In this document: piece after piece, positions 37,944 to 47,244 of the stretch
Layout: the number at the start of each line of letters is the position of its first letter
Numbering within the stretch: position 1 is the stretch's first letter
NCBI RefSeq assembly: GCF_900101265.1
Contig: NZ_FMZS01000001.1
Location: forward strand, 930,001 to 994,000
Reading direction: 5' to 3'
DNA from: Massilia sp. PDC64
GTDB taxonomy: Bacteria; Pseudomonadota; Gammaproteobacteria; Burkholderiales; Burkholderiaceae_D
Length of the DNA: 64,000 nucleotides
Notes under the pieces: model-generated
The model's input: the letters and a program-made list of their open reading frames with translations, nothing else
Databases searched by the model: none
What the model was told of the DNA's origin: nothing
Made by a program: the position numbers and the translations under genes

Positions 37944-39356
37944 CTACTTGTTGGCCGGCCGGCCCGCGTACAGGTCGATGATGTCGCTGATCCCGTCCTG
38001 GCAGACGGGGCAGAACTCGCCGCTGCGGTCGAACATGATGCATTGCATGGCCGGACGGTAATAACCGGTGGCCTCGTAGTTCGCGCCCTCGAATGCGCCG
38101 ATCGCCTTGCGGTATTTTGCCTGCGCAAACAGCGCGTTCGTGTGTGCCAGATCTTCGCGGAACAACGCACTCATCTCCGCCTCCGGCCGGTTCGCCGCCC
38201 GCAGCGCCGCGCGCTTTTTCTGGTACTCGCGCGAATACGCTTCGTACTCGGCCTTGGGCCATGGCGTCGGCAATGGCGTGCCGGCCTGCACGTATTTCTT
38301 CCACTTCAGGTGGGCCGGATCGCGCAGCGCCGTCACGTTCGGCTCCCACGGCTCCATGCGCGCGCCGCTGGACTGGTACGCGACGGGCGACGTGTAGTAC
38401 TCGTCGGCCAGCCCCGCGAAGTGGTGGCCGAACTCGTGCACGAACAGGTAGTCCGCCCAGTCGTTGTTCGCGGCCGCCGTGCTGAACTGGCCGAAGATGC
38501 CGCCACCGCCATACGTGTCGTTGTTGACGAGGATTTCGATGAATTCGTACGGCGCGTACTGCGCGATGTCGCGCAGCGCACGGTTGTCCAGGGTCAGCAC
38601 ATAGCGTTCGCTACCGAAGATGTCGTAGCGCGTGCCCAGCGCGGAGGCGTGGTGCACGCCCGTCGACGGCCGCGACACGCCCGATGCCTGCGTCGGCACG
38701 GCTAGCGCCCACACGTTGAAATCGTTCGCGCGCTCCTTGAACGGCGATACCTCGAACAGGTGCTGCGCAAGGCGGCGCACGGCCGCTTCGAACTTCGGCA
38801 TCTCGGCCTGCGTATAACCGTCGCCCAGCACGAGCAGGTCGACCTTGCCCGGCGACGGCCCGCTGACCCGGATCGGGATCGGCTGCGCGGGCGCCGGCCC
38901 TTGCGCGCGCACGACGTCCTGCGCATCCGTGTCGACGTCCACGCTCCACGCGACGGAGAACTGGTTGCGCTCGTCGCGCTTCAGGATACGCACGCGCACG
39001 GGCCGGTCCGGCTTCGGAAAGCGCACGGACTCATGAAACCCGCGGCTGAGTTTATTGGCCTCTTCCGTCGTCTTCCACTCGCCGAACACGGTGGAAAAAT
39101 CGCGCGAATACAGCAAATCGCCCGTCTTCGCATCGGCCACCTCGACGCGGTTGTTGCCGCGGTTGGTGTCGTCGAACGGCCGCGCCATGTCGCCCGGCCA
39201 CGGCAGCGGTTCGATCAGCACGCGCTCGATGGCGTACTGTTCGGACAGTGCGTTGCCGCTGTGGATATAGTCGACGCGGACGGTGGCGGGCTGGGCAGCC
39301 AAGGCCAGCGCGGGGAAGGCCCAGGCGGCCAGCAGGGTCGAGATCGATCGGACCAT
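37944..39356 (-). CDS. Exported M64-family metallopeptidase
   Basis: This is a 470-residue exported zinc peptidase. A signal peptide ends around residue 21 (FPALALA). The M64 (IgA peptidase-like) catalytic domain has the zinc motif HEFGHHFAGLADEY in the middle of the protein, with VDLLVLGDGYTQAE upstream as the domain start. A CPVC pair lies near the end. The ATG at 39354-39356 precedes the signal peptide, and a TTG six codons earlier is the alternative. Host or self substrates are unknown. It lies downstream of a small membrane-protein gene by 14 bp. Confidence 0.9.
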   Translation of the reverse strand: MVRSISTLLAAWAFPALALAAQPATVRVDYIHSGNALSEQYAIERVLIEPLPWPGDMARPFDDTNRGNNRVEVADAKTGDLLYSRDFSTVFGEWKTTEEANKLSRGFHESVRFPKPDRPVRVRILKRDERNQFSVAWSVDVDTDAQDVVRAQGPAPAQPIPIRVSGPSPGKVDLLVLGDGYTQAEMPKFEAAVRRLAQHLFEVSPFKERANDFNVWALAVPTQASGVSRPSTGVHHASALGTRYDIFGSERYVLTLDNRALRDIAQYAPYEFIEILVNNDTYGGGGIFGQFSTAAANNDWADYLFVHEFGHHFAGLADEYYTSPVAYQSSGARMEPWEPNVTALRDPAHLKWKKYVQAGTPLPTPWPKAEYEAYSREYQKKRAALRAANRPEAEMSALFREDLAHTNALFAQAKYRKAIGAFEGANYEATGYYRPAMQCIMFDRSGEFCPVCQDGISDIIDLYAGRPANK

Positions 39357-39370
39357 GATGTTCTCTCTCG

Positions 39371-40039
39371 TCAATGCGCCGAGGCCACGGCCGCGTCGGC
39401 CTTCGGCAGGCTCTTCAGCAAGCCGTCAAGGTTGCCGTCGACGCTGCCGTACGCGCTGCGGATCTGGGTCAGGGTCTTGAGCATCTGGTGCGGTGTCGCG
39501 ACGCCCGTTTCGAGGTCGCTCAACATGTCCATCATGCGCGGGCCGTCGAGGAAATTCGCGCCGCCAGAGCCCGTAAGCGTCCGTATCTCGCGGATATCGG
39601 CATAGGCCGTCACATAGCGCTGCAACTGCTCGTCCGGCATCCAGGTCACGGCCTGGCTTGCGACGGCGGCATCCCATGCTTCGTGGCGCAGCGTGGGCAG
39701 CTGGATGCCGAGGGTGATGCCTCGCTTCCAGTCGGTCTTGAAGCGCGCCATCAACACGTCATCCGCGACCTTGGCGCGGATGCCCTGCAACAGTTCGGTG
39801 CGCACCCGTTCGACTTCCTTCAGGTCGCTCTCGTTATGCGCGAGCACGGCCTGGACATCCTTCGCGTTGAAGCGCAATTCGGCCTCGATCTTCTCGGCCG
39901 CCTCGTGCGCGAGATGCTTGTGGTGGATGGTCTGTACGGTGTGCTCGAGCGCCAGCGCGGTCAGGATACTGATGACAATCATCACGTACTCGCCGCCGAA
40001 CTCCTTCAGCTTCTTCGATTTCGGGACTTCGAAATGCAT
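39371..40039 (-). CDS. Uncharacterised 222-residue protein with N-terminal helix
   Basis: I do not recognise this protein. It has a basic start (KSKKLKEFGGEY), one hydrophobic helix (VMIVISILTALALEH) at about residues 19-34, then a long mostly helical region with charged heptad-like stretches (EKIEAELRFNAKDVQAVL in part). It probably sits in the inner membrane with a large domain outside or as a coiled coil. No strong Shine-Dalgarno precedes the ATG at 40037-40039. The M64 gene follows by 14 bp, so they may be co-transcribed. Confidence 0.72.
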   Translation of the reverse strand: MHFEVPKSKKLKEFGGEYVMIVISILTALALEHTVQTIHHKHLAHEAAEKIEAELRFNAKDVQAVLAHNESDLKEVERVRTELLQGIRAKVADDVLMARFKTDWKRGITLGIQLPTLRHEAWDAAVASQAVTWMPDEQLQRYVTAYADIREIRTLTGSGGANFLDGPRMMDMLSDLETGVATPHQMLKTLTQIRSAYGSVDGNLDGLLKSLPKADAAVASAH

Positions 40040-40071
40040 GGTCAAACCCGCGGAGATAGGAAAGTTGCAAT

Positions 40072-40554
40072 CTAACGCAGGTTTGGCTTTCTGACAATCA
40101 ACCGCCAGTGTTCCCAATCGGGATCGGGCGCGCCGCCGAAGCGGCGGTACAGGCGTTTTGCGGCCTCGTTGGTAGGCAGCACGAGCCACGTAATCTGTCC
40201 TGCGCCGATGCATTCCGCCTCGCGCCGCAAGCCGGCCAGCAAGTCCGCCGCGATACCCCGGTTGCGGTACGCGGGGTCCACGAACAATTCCTTCAGCGTC
40301 ACGGTCGGGCGCAGGTCGTACGTGAACGCCTGGACGAGCCAGACGGCGTAGCCGGCAAGCCGCCCGTCTTCCCCTTGCGCGACGAGGATCCCGCACTGCG
40401 CACCCGGCCCGAAGGCGCGGGTGCGCAAATCGCGGGCGGTCACCCGGAACCGGGGCAGGTAACCCTCGAATGCCGCCAGCGCGCGCATCATGCCGATGAG
40501 CGCCTCCGCGTCGTCCGGCCGGGCCGGCCGGATCGGACAACGTTCAGGCGCCAT
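40072..40554 (-). CDS. GNAT-family acetyltransferase
   Basis: This is a 160-residue GNAT protein with the acetyl-CoA loop VDPAYRNRGIAADLL and C-terminal NEAAKRLYRRFG. Its overall form (IRPARPDDAEALIGMMRALAAFE in part) is like the diamine acetyltransferase/RimI-like group. The substrate is not known. The start overlaps the rhodanese stop by 11 bp. Confidence 0.92.
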   Translation of the reverse strand: MAPERCPIRPARPDDAEALIGMMRALAAFEGYLPRFRVTARDLRTRAFGPGAQCGILVAQGEDGRLAGYAVWLVQAFTYDLRPTVTLKELFVDPAYRNRGIAADLLAGLRREAECIGAGQITWLVLPTNEAAKRLYRRFGGAPDPDWEHWRLIVRKPNLR

Positions 40555-40948
40555 CGCCGGTCGCCAACTCGAAACCTTCGTCGAGCCAGCCCGTGATCCC
40601 GCCGATCATCAGCTTGACGGGCCGCCCCAGCTTCGCCAGCCGGTACGCGGCGCGGTGCGCGCCGTTGCAATGCGGGCCGGCGCAATAGACGACGAACAGG
40701 GTGTCGACGGGATAGTCGCGCAGCTTCGCCTCGACAATTTTCCCGTGCGGCATGCTGATGGCCTGGGGCACGTGGCCGCGCGCATACAGGTCGGGGCTGC
40801 GCGCGTCGAACAGGACGAAATCCTGCCTGCCGCTGCTGACGGAGTCGTGGACGTCCCAGCAGTCCGTCTCGAATTCGAAGGCGGTACCGAAGTGGGCGAT
40901 GGCGCGGTCGCTGGACGCGGCGGGGATGGCGGATACGGATGAGGTCAT
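40544..40948 (-). CDS. Single-domain rhodanese-like protein
   Basis: This is a 134-residue rhodanese domain with a catalytic Cys (Cys89) in VVYCAGPHCNGA and the closing GGITGWLDEGF. These proteins handle sulfane sulfur or act in signalling. An N-terminal lead of about 40 residues precedes the domain (FVLFDARSPDLYARGHVPQA in part). It is divergent from the GlxA-type regulator across an 89-bp spacer and may be its target. GAGAAC-type sequence lies upstream of the ATG. Confidence 0.93.
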   Translation of the reverse strand: MTSSVSAIPAASSDRAIAHFGTAFEFETDCWDVHDSVSSGRQDFVLFDARSPDLYARGHVPQAISMPHGKIVEAKLRDYPVDTLFVVYCAGPHCNGAHRAAYRLAKLGRPVKLMIGGITGWLDEGFELATGDGA

Positions 40949-41037
40949 GGTGTTCTCCTTGCAGTGAGACGCCAGTGTCGCAGCCGCGTCGCTGCCCCGG
41001 CAGTGCCTTGCGCGACAGAAATTGGTAACATCGCGCC

Positions 41038-41991
41038 ATGAGTCATCAAGTCGCCATCGTCGCCTACGACGGCCTGTGCACCTTCGAATTCGGCTGTGCC
41101 ATCGAGCTGTTCGCCCTGGAGCGCCCGGAACTGGGCGTGCGCTGGTACAGCCATGCCGTGTGCGCCGTCGAGCCCGGTCCTCTGCGCGCGATGGGCGGCC
41201 TGACCGTGCACGTGCCGCACGGCCTCGACGCCCTCGCGCACGCGGACACCATCGTCATCCCAGGCTGGCGCGACCGGTTCGAAGCGCCGCCGGCCGCCCT
41301 CGTCGACGCCCTGCGCACTGCGCACGCACGGGGCGCACGCCTGTGCTCGATCTGCTCGGGCGCCTACGTGCTCGCGTACGCCGGCCTGCTGGATGGCCGC
41401 CGGGCCACCACGCACTGGCGCTACCTGGACGACCTGCACGCCCGTTTCCCGGCCATCGCGATCGACCCGGACGCGCTGTACGTCGAAGATGGGAACGTGG
41501 TCACGTCGGCCGGTTCCGCGGCCGGCCTCGACATGCTGCTGCATCTCGTGCGCGCCGACTTCGGCGCCGAGGTCGCGAACCGCGTCGCGCAACGCCTCGT
41601 GATCCCGGCGCACCGCGACGGCGACCAGGCGCAGCGCGTCGCGCGCCCCGTGCCCGACGCCGGCACGGACACCATCGCCCGCCTGATGGACCACGTGCGC
41701 GAAACGATCCGTGCGGAGCACACGGTGGCGTCGATGGCGGCGGAGGCGCGCCTGGGGACGCGCACGTTCCAGCGCCGTTTCAAGGAAAGGACGGGCCTCG
41801 CGCCGCTCGGCTGGCTCGTGCGCGAACGCGTGGCGCTCGCCGCGCAGCTGCTGGAATCGCGGCCGTCGCTCCCGATCGATGCAGTCGCCGACCTGGCCGG
41901 GCTCGGCTCGGCCGAATCGCTGCGCCGGCATTTCCGCGCGCACGGGCTGGCGCCGCCGGGGCGCTATCGCCGCGCACGGGCGATGGCGTGA
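41038..41991 (+). CDS. GlxA/FtrA-type AraC regulator with DJ-1/PfpI domain
   Basis: This is a 317-residue regulator. Residues 1-190 form a DJ-1/PfpI (class I glutamine amidotransferase-like) domain with nucleophile-elbow Cys106 in CSICSGAY. Residues 215-315 form a double AraC helix-turn-helix (ASMAAEARLGTRTFQRRF, IDAVADLAGLGSAESLRRHF). Such regulators answer to small nitrogen or aldehyde compounds. It is divergent from the rhodanese gene, a common arrangement for the FtrA group, and probably controls it. Confidence 0.93.
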   Translation: MSHQVAIVAYDGLCTFEFGCAIELFALERPELGVRWYSHAVCAVEPGPLRAMGGLTVHVPHGLDALAHADTIVIPGWRDRFEAPPAALVDALRTAHARGARLCSICSGAYVLAYAGLLDGRRATTHWRYLDDLHARFPAIAIDPDALYVEDGNVVTSAGSAAGLDMLLHLVRADFGAEVANRVAQRLVIPAHRDGDQAQRVARPVPDAGTDTIARLMDHVRETIRAEHTVASMAAEARLGTRTFQRRFKERTGLAPLGWLVRERVALAAQLLESRPSLPIDAVADLAGLGSAESLRRHFRAHGLAPPGRYRRARAMA

Positions 41992-42010
41992 CTTTTGGTG
42001 AGGTCGGCAG

Positions 42011-42039
42011 AAGATTTCGTTGGTTACAATAGAAATCTT
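42011..42039. promoter_or_regulatory. Dyad around the -10 of yciI-tag
   Basis: AAGATTTC (42011-42018) and GAAATCTT (42032-42039) are perfect 8-bp arms around a 13-bp spacer that contains TACAAT (42025-42030). The start of the yciI-like gene lies 23 bp downstream. This fits an operator on the promoter, with no protein identified. Confidence 0.55.
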
Positions 42040-42062
42040 ATCAATCGATATCGGGGTGTCCA

Positions 42063-42350
42063 ATGTACGTGGTGCTTCTGAAATTTGGGGAAAACAAGAG
42101 CCGTGCCGGCGACTTCATGCAGGACCATAATGCGTGGATCCGGCAAGGCCTCGACGACGGCGTATTCCTCCTCGTCGGCAGCCTGCAGCCGAGCCTGGGC
42201 GGTGCGATCCTGGCCCATGGCGTGTCGGCTGCGGGCCTGCAGGCACGCGTGGATGCCGATCCGTTCGTCGTCCACGGCGTCGTCCAGGCCGAGATCCTCG
42301 AGATCAAGCCCGGCAAGGCAGATCCCCGGCTGGAATTCCTGCTCGCATGA
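42063..42350 (+). CDS. YciI-family protein
   Basis: This is a 95-residue YciI-like protein (MYVVLLKFGENKSRAGDFM, QDHNAWIRQGLDDG, DPFVVHGVVQAEILEI). It has the ferredoxin-like fold with a possible catalytic His-Asp pair. No activity is established for this subtype. Its stop overlaps the tag start by ATGA, so the two genes form an operon. Confidence 0.92.
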   Translation: MYVVLLKFGENKSRAGDFMQDHNAWIRQGLDDGVFLLVGSLQPSLGGAILAHGVSAAGLQARVDADPFVVHGVVQAEILEIKPGKADPRLEFLLA

Positions 42351-42988
42351 GTACGCTGTTCATTGCCGCGGACAGCCAGCCGCGTTGCCGCTGGTGCGCT
42401 GCCGCGCCGGAATTCCTGCACTATCACGACGCGGAATGGGGCTTCCCGGTCGATGACGACCGGCGGCTGTTCGAGAAGATCTGCCTGGAAGGATTCCAGT
42501 CCGGGCTCAGCTGGCGCACTATCCTCGCCAAGCGCGAGAATTTCCGCGCCGCCTTCGATGGGTTCGATTTCAATAAGGTGGCGACATACACCGACCGTGA
42601 CGTCACGCGGCTATTGGCCGACGAAGGCATCGTCCGTCACCGCGGCAAGATCGAAGCGGTAATCAACAACGCCCGCAGGGCGCGGGACCTCGTCGCGCGC
42701 GAGGGTTCGCTGGCCGCATTTTTCTGGCGCTACGAGCCCGATCCGGCGCAGCTTGCCGCGCCGCAGACGGCGTCCACGTCGACGGAAGCCACCGCCCTGT
42801 CGAAGGACCTGAAGAAACTGGGCTGGAAATTCGTCGGCCCGACGACCGTGTACGCCTTCATGCAGGCGATGGGGCTGATCAACGACCATGCCGAACAATG
42901 CGTCGTCCGGGACAAGGTCGCACAGGCACGCAGGCGATTCGCGCCCCCGCGCGGCGCTATTTGTACTGGTACAGCGGACGCCGGATGA
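42347..42988 (+). CDS. tag: DNA-3-methyladenine glycosylase I
   Basis: Tag removes 3-methyladenine from alkylated DNA in base-excision repair. The 213-residue protein has the zinc-binding residues at both ends, CRWC...HYHDAEWG near the start and NDHAEQC near residue 180, and the HhH-like core (GFQSGLSWRTIL, TVYAFMQAMGLIND). The last about 15 residues extend over the convergent cyanophycinase gene by 32 bp. It is translationally coupled to the yciI-like gene. Confidence 0.95.
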   Translation: MSTLFIAADSQPRCRWCAAAPEFLHYHDAEWGFPVDDDRRLFEKICLEGFQSGLSWRTILAKRENFRAAFDGFDFNKVATYTDRDVTRLLADEGIVRHRGKIEAVINNARRARDLVAREGSLAAFFWRYEPDPAQLAAPQTASTSTEATALSKDLKKLGWKFVGPTTVYAFMQAMGLINDHAEQCVVRDKVAQARRRFAPPRGAICTGTADAG

Positions 42989-44177
42989 GGATCGGCCGGA
43001 TGTCCAGCCGCACGTTGTAGATCGAATAGGATTCCATCGACGACGACTGGTAGCCGACGCTGTCGTCCGTACGCGTAAAACGGAATTCGAAGCCGAGGTC
43101 GGGCTGGACGCCGTTCGGGCTGCCGAGCGTGATGCCGATGGCGTCCGGCTGGTCACTGTCGATCAGCTTGCTCATCAGGTCGACGACGGTGCTGTTGCCG
43201 AGGATGTCGGCGGTGAACAGCGGTTCGCGGTAGTACGGCCGCGACGGGTCGAGCTTGTTGTCGGCCTTGTCGTCGGACGGCGTGCATTCGCGGGTGACGA
43301 TATTGAAGTGGTCGCCGTTGTCGAGGTAGCTGACGCGCACATTGGTCACGTTGAACGCCCCTTCGTGCACGACGGCGTTCGACAGGTCGAGCACGAGCGC
43401 GCCCTTGTAGCCGATCACCTCGACGTCGCGGTTGGGCAGCACGACCATCGCCGTGTCCTCGTCGATGCCCAGGCCCAGCTTGTAGCCCTTCTTGAGCATG
43501 GCCGGCAGCATGCGCGCGAAGCGGCCGCGCACGAGCAGGTGCTGGTCGATGAAGACGTCGTCGCCGACGAAGCCGAGCCCGTCCGTGATCTCCTCGCCCT
43601 CTTCCACGCCCAGCTTGAGCGTGGCCAGCACGGTCCGGGGCCGGCCGAACATCGTGCTGCTCATGATGGCGGCCCCGGCGCTGGAGCCCGCGATCACGCC
43701 GCCGCGCCGGTACATGTCCCACAACGCGTCCAGGACGCGGGTGTTGCTGCCGTCCTCATGGCGCAGCGCGCGCGTGATCCGGCTCTGGTCGCCGCCCGCG
43801 AAGAACGCGCCGTTCGCGTTGCGCACGGCTTCGGCCAGGCCCCGGTCGTCGGCCGCGGTCTGGTAGTTGCTGCCGGACAGCTTGACCGCGACGGGGACGA
43901 AGAACGCCTTGGCACCATAACTGTTGAGACGCTCGACGAGGCTCTTGCCGGACCGTTCCGGCGTGCCCGACGCCGATGCAAACACGGCGATGCGCGCACC
44001 CTTCCCGCCCGCGAGCTGGATGATGCGTTCCCACACGGGACCATTCGAGGGGCGCAGATTGCCGCCGATGATGACGAGGGATCCCTTGGGCTGCACCACC
44101 GCATCGGCGGCGGCGCACCAGGGCGCGCCGGCCAGCAGCAGCACGGCCAGGAAAAGACGCAACGCGGACCGAACCAT
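42957..44177 (-). CDS. Exported cyanophycinase (peptidase S51)
   Basis: This is a 406-residue enzyme. A signal peptide (about residues 1-24) indicates export, as in the extracellular CphE type. The S51 fold shows GSLVIIGGNLRPSN, FFAGGDQSRI and the nucleophile Ser in AGSSAGAAIM. Cyanophycinases cleave the Asp-Arg polymer cyanophycin into dipeptides. No cyanophycin synthetase is in this window, so use of external polymer is a reasonable inference. The region after about residue 290 is a C-terminal extension. It overlaps tag by 32 bp, tail to tail. Confidence 0.9.
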   Translation of the reverse strand: MVRSALRLFLAVLLLAGAPWCAAADAVVQPKGSLVIIGGNLRPSNGPVWERIIQLAGGKGARIAVFASASGTPERSGKSLVERLNSYGAKAFFVPVAVKLSGSNYQTAADDRGLAEAVRNANGAFFAGGDQSRITRALRHEDGSNTRVLDALWDMYRRGGVIAGSSAGAAIMSSTMFGRPRTVLATLKLGVEEGEEITDGLGFVGDDVFIDQHLLVRGRFARMLPAMLKKGYKLGLGIDEDTAMVVLPNRDVEVIGYKGALVLDLSNAVVHEGAFNVTNVRVSYLDNGDHFNIVTRECTPSDDKADNKLDPSRPYYREPLFTADILGNSTVVDLMSKLIDSDQPDAIGITLGSPNGVQPDLGFEFRFTRTDDSVGYQSSSMESYSIYNVRLDIRPILIRRPLYQYK

Positions 44178-44244
44178 AAAACCCTTCCCAGCTTCGACAA
44201 ACAGTAAGCCTGATTGTAGAGGACTGGCGGCGTGTTGCGTCCGG

Positions 44245-44688
44245 TCAGGAAAGATATATGTTCGGGTAGTAGCGCTCCATCAGCGTGTCCGGGCGCTCCG
44301 ATGGTGCGAAGCCGAAGCGGGCAAACAGGCTGTGCGCGTCGGTCGTGTTGAGCGTGAAGCGGCGCAGGCGCTGCAGGCTCGGATGCTCCATGACGATGCG
44401 GATCAGCTGCTTCGCATAGCCGCGCCCGCGGTACTCGGGCACGACGAAGATGTCGCACAGGTGGGCCATCGTCGCATAGTCGGTGACGACCCGCGCGAAC
44501 GCGATCTGGCGGCCGTCGAGGTAGCCGCCGAAGCACAGCGAATTCTCGATCGAGCGCTCGACCACGGTACGCGAGATGCCCACGGCCCAGGTCGATTGCT
44601 CACTGAGGAAGCGGTAGATCATCGGAATATCGAGCCGCGTCCGGTCCGTGCTGACCTGGAAACTGGAGTCGTTGGTGGTTGGAATCAT
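44245..44688 (-). CDS. GNAT-family acetyltransferase
   Basis: This is a 147-residue GNAT protein with the acetyl-CoA loop VVPEYRGRGYAKQLI and the end NTTDAHSLFARFGFAPSERP. It resembles small-molecule N-acetyltransferases annotated only as GNAT. The ATG at 44686-44688 is preferred to a GTG two codons upstream. No partner is evident. A TAGAAT on the minus strand near 44731 could be its -10. Confidence 0.92.
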   Translation of the reverse strand: MIPTTNDSSFQVSTDRTRLDIPMIYRFLSEQSTWAVGISRTVVERSIENSLCFGGYLDGRQIAFARVVTDYATMAHLCDIFVVPEYRGRGYAKQLIRIVMEHPSLQRLRRFTLNTTDAHSLFARFGFAPSERPDTLMERYYPNIYLS

Positions 44689-44782
44689 GGACACGCCAAA
44701 CCGTCAATCTGGTAAAAAAACCAATTCTAGCCCCGTTCCGGCCTGCATGGACGTTTCCGCCAATCGTGCGCGCATGAACCGT

Positions 44783-45403
44783 TCAGCGCTTCGGCAGATA
44801 GCGTTCCGGCAGGCGCAGCGATGCGTCCTCGGCGCGCCACAACACGTTCACGATCCACCAGCGCTTGCCGTCGTTGTACAGCTGGATACTGTTGATGCCG
44901 CGCTGGAACGGTTCCGCGTCCCCGCGCGCGTGCCGCGATTCGTACGTGCTGAACACGTGCACGATCTGGCCGAACGTCTCCGTGCTGCGCGCCGCCTCGC
45001 GCTCGAAAAAACCCATCGTCGCGAAGGCTTTCGAATTCCGGGCGATATAGTCCTCGACCGTCATGGCGCGCAACGCATATACGCCCTCCGGTCGCGCACC
45101 GACGGCCATCAGCCGGCCTTCCGGGGCGAACAGCGAGCGCATCCGGTCCCAGTCGCGCGGCTGGCCAGCCGTGCCGGAGATGACGTCGTACAGCGCCGCG
45201 ACGATGCCGTCGACGGTGGCGACGTCGGCCGGACGGGCGGCCGGGGTTGCGGCCGGGGTGGCGACAGGCGGTGTGGACGGCGGTGCGGCCGGCGTGGTCG
45301 GCATGACCACCGGTGGGGCCGGCGGCACCTGCGCCGGCTGGGCCTGGGCCCCGCCCACGATCGTCATCGTCGCAATACAACCCATCCAATACCCAGCCTT
45401 CAT
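44783..45403 (-). CDS. Exported SnoaL/DUF4440-like protein
   Basis: This is a 206-residue protein with a signal peptide (residues 1-21), a Pro/Ala/Thr-rich linker (about 22-60) and an NTF2-like domain ([24 protein letters not shown] in part, then [13 protein letters not shown]). NTF2-like domains of this kind bind or transform small ligands, and no activity is known here. AGGAGA precedes the ATG. It is divergent from argH. Confidence 0.87.
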   Translation of the reverse strand: MKAGYWMGCIATMTIVGGAQAQPAQVPPAPPVVMPTTPAAPPSTPPVATPAATPAARPADVATVDGIVAALYDVISGTAGQPRDWDRMRSLFAPEGRLMAVGARPEGVYALRAMTVEDYIARNSKAFATMGFFEREAARSTETFGQIVHVFSTYESRHARGDAEPFQRGINSIQLYNDGKRWWIVNVLWRAEDASLRLPERYLPKR

Positions 45404-45455
45404 GTCCGTCTCCTGTCGTTATGTTTATGTATTGCCAAGAACAGCGACATGATCG

Positions 45456-45518
45456 GACATTTGGGGACGAATGTCACCGTGGCGCAATCGCCGGGCATAC
45501 GTCTGCACAGTTTATAAT
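45456..45518 (+). promoter_or_regulatory. argH upstream region: dyad and -10 candidate
   Basis: GACATT (45456-45461) and AATGTC (45470-45475) form a dyad with an 8-bp spacer. TATAAT lies at 45513-45518, about 40 bp before the argH ATG. No good -35 is present at normal spacing. The dyad could be an operator, but its protein is unknown. Confidence 0.4.
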
Positions 45519-45555
45519 CAGGAATTCAAGAAAATCCCCGTCACCGCCTCCCATC

Positions 45556-46953
45556 ATGACTGATCAATTTGCCAAAAAAGCGGAAGCCTGGTCTGCCCGC
45601 TTCTCCGAACCCGTCTCCGACCTCGTCAAGCGCTACACCGCCTCCGTGTTCTTCGACAAGCGCCTGGCCCTGTTCGACATCCAGGGTTCGCTCGCCCACG
45701 CCGAAATGCTGGCCGCCCAGGGCATCATCAGTGCCGAAGACCGCGCCGAGATCGAGCGCGGTATGGCCCAGATCCGCGGCGAGATCGAAGCCGGCCAGTT
45801 CGAGTGGCTGCTCGACCTGGAAGACGTGCACCTGAACATCGAAAAACGCCTGACGGAACTGGTCGGCGACGCCGGCAAGCGCCTGCACACGGGCCGTTCC
45901 CGCAACGACCAGGTGGCGACGGACATCCGCCTGTACATGCGCGCCGCCATCGACGACATCCTCGCCCTGCTGAAAAGCCTGCGCGGCGCCCTGACCGACC
46001 TGGCGGAACGCAACGCGGACACCATCATGCCGGGCTTCACGCACCTGCAGGTGGCGCAGCCGGTGACCTTTGGCCACCACCTGCTGGCCTATGTGGAAAT
46101 GTTCGGCCGCGACGCCGAGCGCATGGCCGACACGCGCCGCCGCGTGAACCGCCTGCCGCTGGGTGCCGCCGCCCTGGCGGGCACCACCTTCCCCATCGAC
46201 CGCCTGCGCGTGGCCAGGACCCTCGGCTTCGAAGACGTCTGCCACAACTCGCTCGACGCTGTATCTGATCGCGATTTCGCCATCGAGTTCACGGCAGCCG
46301 CATCGGTCTTGATGATGCACATCTCGCGCATGTCGGAAGAGCTGGTGACGTGGATGAGCCCGCGCATCGGCTTCATCGACATCGCCGACCGCTTCTGCAC
46401 CGGCTCGTCGATCATGCCGCAGAAAAAGAACCCGGACGTGCCGGAACTGGCGCGCGGCAAGACGGGCCGCGTCTACGGTCACCTGATGGGCCTCCTGACC
46501 CTGATGAAGGGCCAGCCGCTCGCATACAACAAGGACAATCAGGAAGACAAGGAACCGCTGTTCGACACCGTCGACACCGTGCTGGACACCTTGCGCATCT
46601 TCACCGACATGGCTTCCGGCATCACGGTCAAACCCGAGAACATGCGCGCCGCCGCCCTGCAGGGTTATGCGACGGCGACCGACCTGGCCGACTACCTCGT
46701 CAAGAAGGGCCTGCCGTTCCGCGACGCCCACGAAGCCGTGGCGCACGCCGTGCGCGCGTGCGACGACGCCAAGTGCGACCTGTCGGAAATGTCGCTGGAG
46801 CGCCTGCGCGAGTTCTCGCCGCTGATCGAGCAGGACGTGTTCGCCGTGCTGACGCTGGAAGGCTCCGTCGCGGCGCGCGACCACGTGGGCGGCACCGCGC
46901 CGAACCAGGTGCGCGCGGCCATTGCACGCGTGCGGGCACAATTAGCGGAATAA
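45556..46953 (+). CDS. argH: Argininosuccinate lyase
   Basis: ArgH splits argininosuccinate into arginine and fumarate, the last step of arginine synthesis, in the cytoplasm. The 465-residue protein has the fumarase/lyase signature [12 protein letters not shown] and the conserved [13 protein letters not shown] and [10 protein letters not shown] segments. The ATG at 45556 was chosen over an upstream frame because conserved sequence begins at AWSARFSEP. It is not next to other arg genes here. Confidence 0.97.
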   Translation: MTDQFAKKAEAWSARFSEPVSDLVKRYTASVFFDKRLALFDIQGSLAHAEMLAAQGIISAEDRAEIERGMAQIRGEIEAGQFEWLLDLEDVHLNIEKRLTELVGDAGKRLHTGRSRNDQVATDIRLYMRAAIDDILALLKSLRGALTDLAERNADTIMPGFTHLQVAQPVTFGHHLLAYVEMFGRDAERMADTRRRVNRLPLGAAALAGTTFPIDRLRVARTLGFEDVCHNSLDAVSDRDFAIEFTAAASVLMMHISRMSEELVTWMSPRIGFIDIADRFCTGSSIMPQKKNPDVPELARGKTGRVYGHLMGLLTLMKGQPLAYNKDNQEDKEPLFDTVDTVLDTLRIFTDMASGITVKPENMRAAALQGYATATDLADYLVKKGLPFRDAHEAVAHAVRACDDAKCDLSEMSLERLREFSPLIEQDVFAVLTLEGSVAARDHVGGTAPNQVRAAIARVRAQLAE

Positions 46954-46963
46954 GGACGCCGAA

Positions 46964-46988
46964 GGGTGTCCGCCCACGGAGGACACCC
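46964..46988 (+). promoter_or_regulatory. Hairpin masking the KTSC ribosome site
   Basis: GGGTGTCC (46964-46971) pairs perfectly with GGACACCC (46981-46988), which abuts the ATG at 46989. The Shine-Dalgarno GGAGG (46978-46982) lies partly in the 3' arm. In mRNA this could reduce initiation unless translating ribosomes from argH or a factor opens it. Confidence 0.6.
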
Positions 46989-47228
46989 ATGCAACGCTAC
47001 GGCAACCAGAGTCGTGAATCCGGCGTCGTCGCCTACGACATCGACGCCGGCCAGATCATCGTCCAGTTCAGGAACGGCGACCGCTATCTCTACACGGAAG
47101 ACAGCGCCGGCGCCGCCAACATCGCCAGGATGCAGGAACTGGCCAAGGCCGGCCGGGGGCTGTCGAGCTTCATCAGCCAGCACGTCCACGACCGCTACGC
47201 CCGCAAGATCAACTCACGCCGACTGTAA
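46989..47228 (+). CDS. KTSC-domain protein
   Basis: This is a 79-residue protein with the KTSC pattern: VVAYDIDAGQIIVQFRNGDRYLY followed by a helix and a basic end (HDRYARKI). KTSC domains occur alone or next to nucleic-acid enzymes, and no role is established. It lies 35 bp after argH and 16 bp before the HAD gene, so it may be in their operon. Confidence 0.85.
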   Translation: MQRYGNQSRESGVVAYDIDAGQIIVQFRNGDRYLYTEDSAGAANIARMQELAKAGRGLSSFISQHVHDRYARKINSRRL

Positions 47229-47244
47229 CCCACAAGAAAGATCC

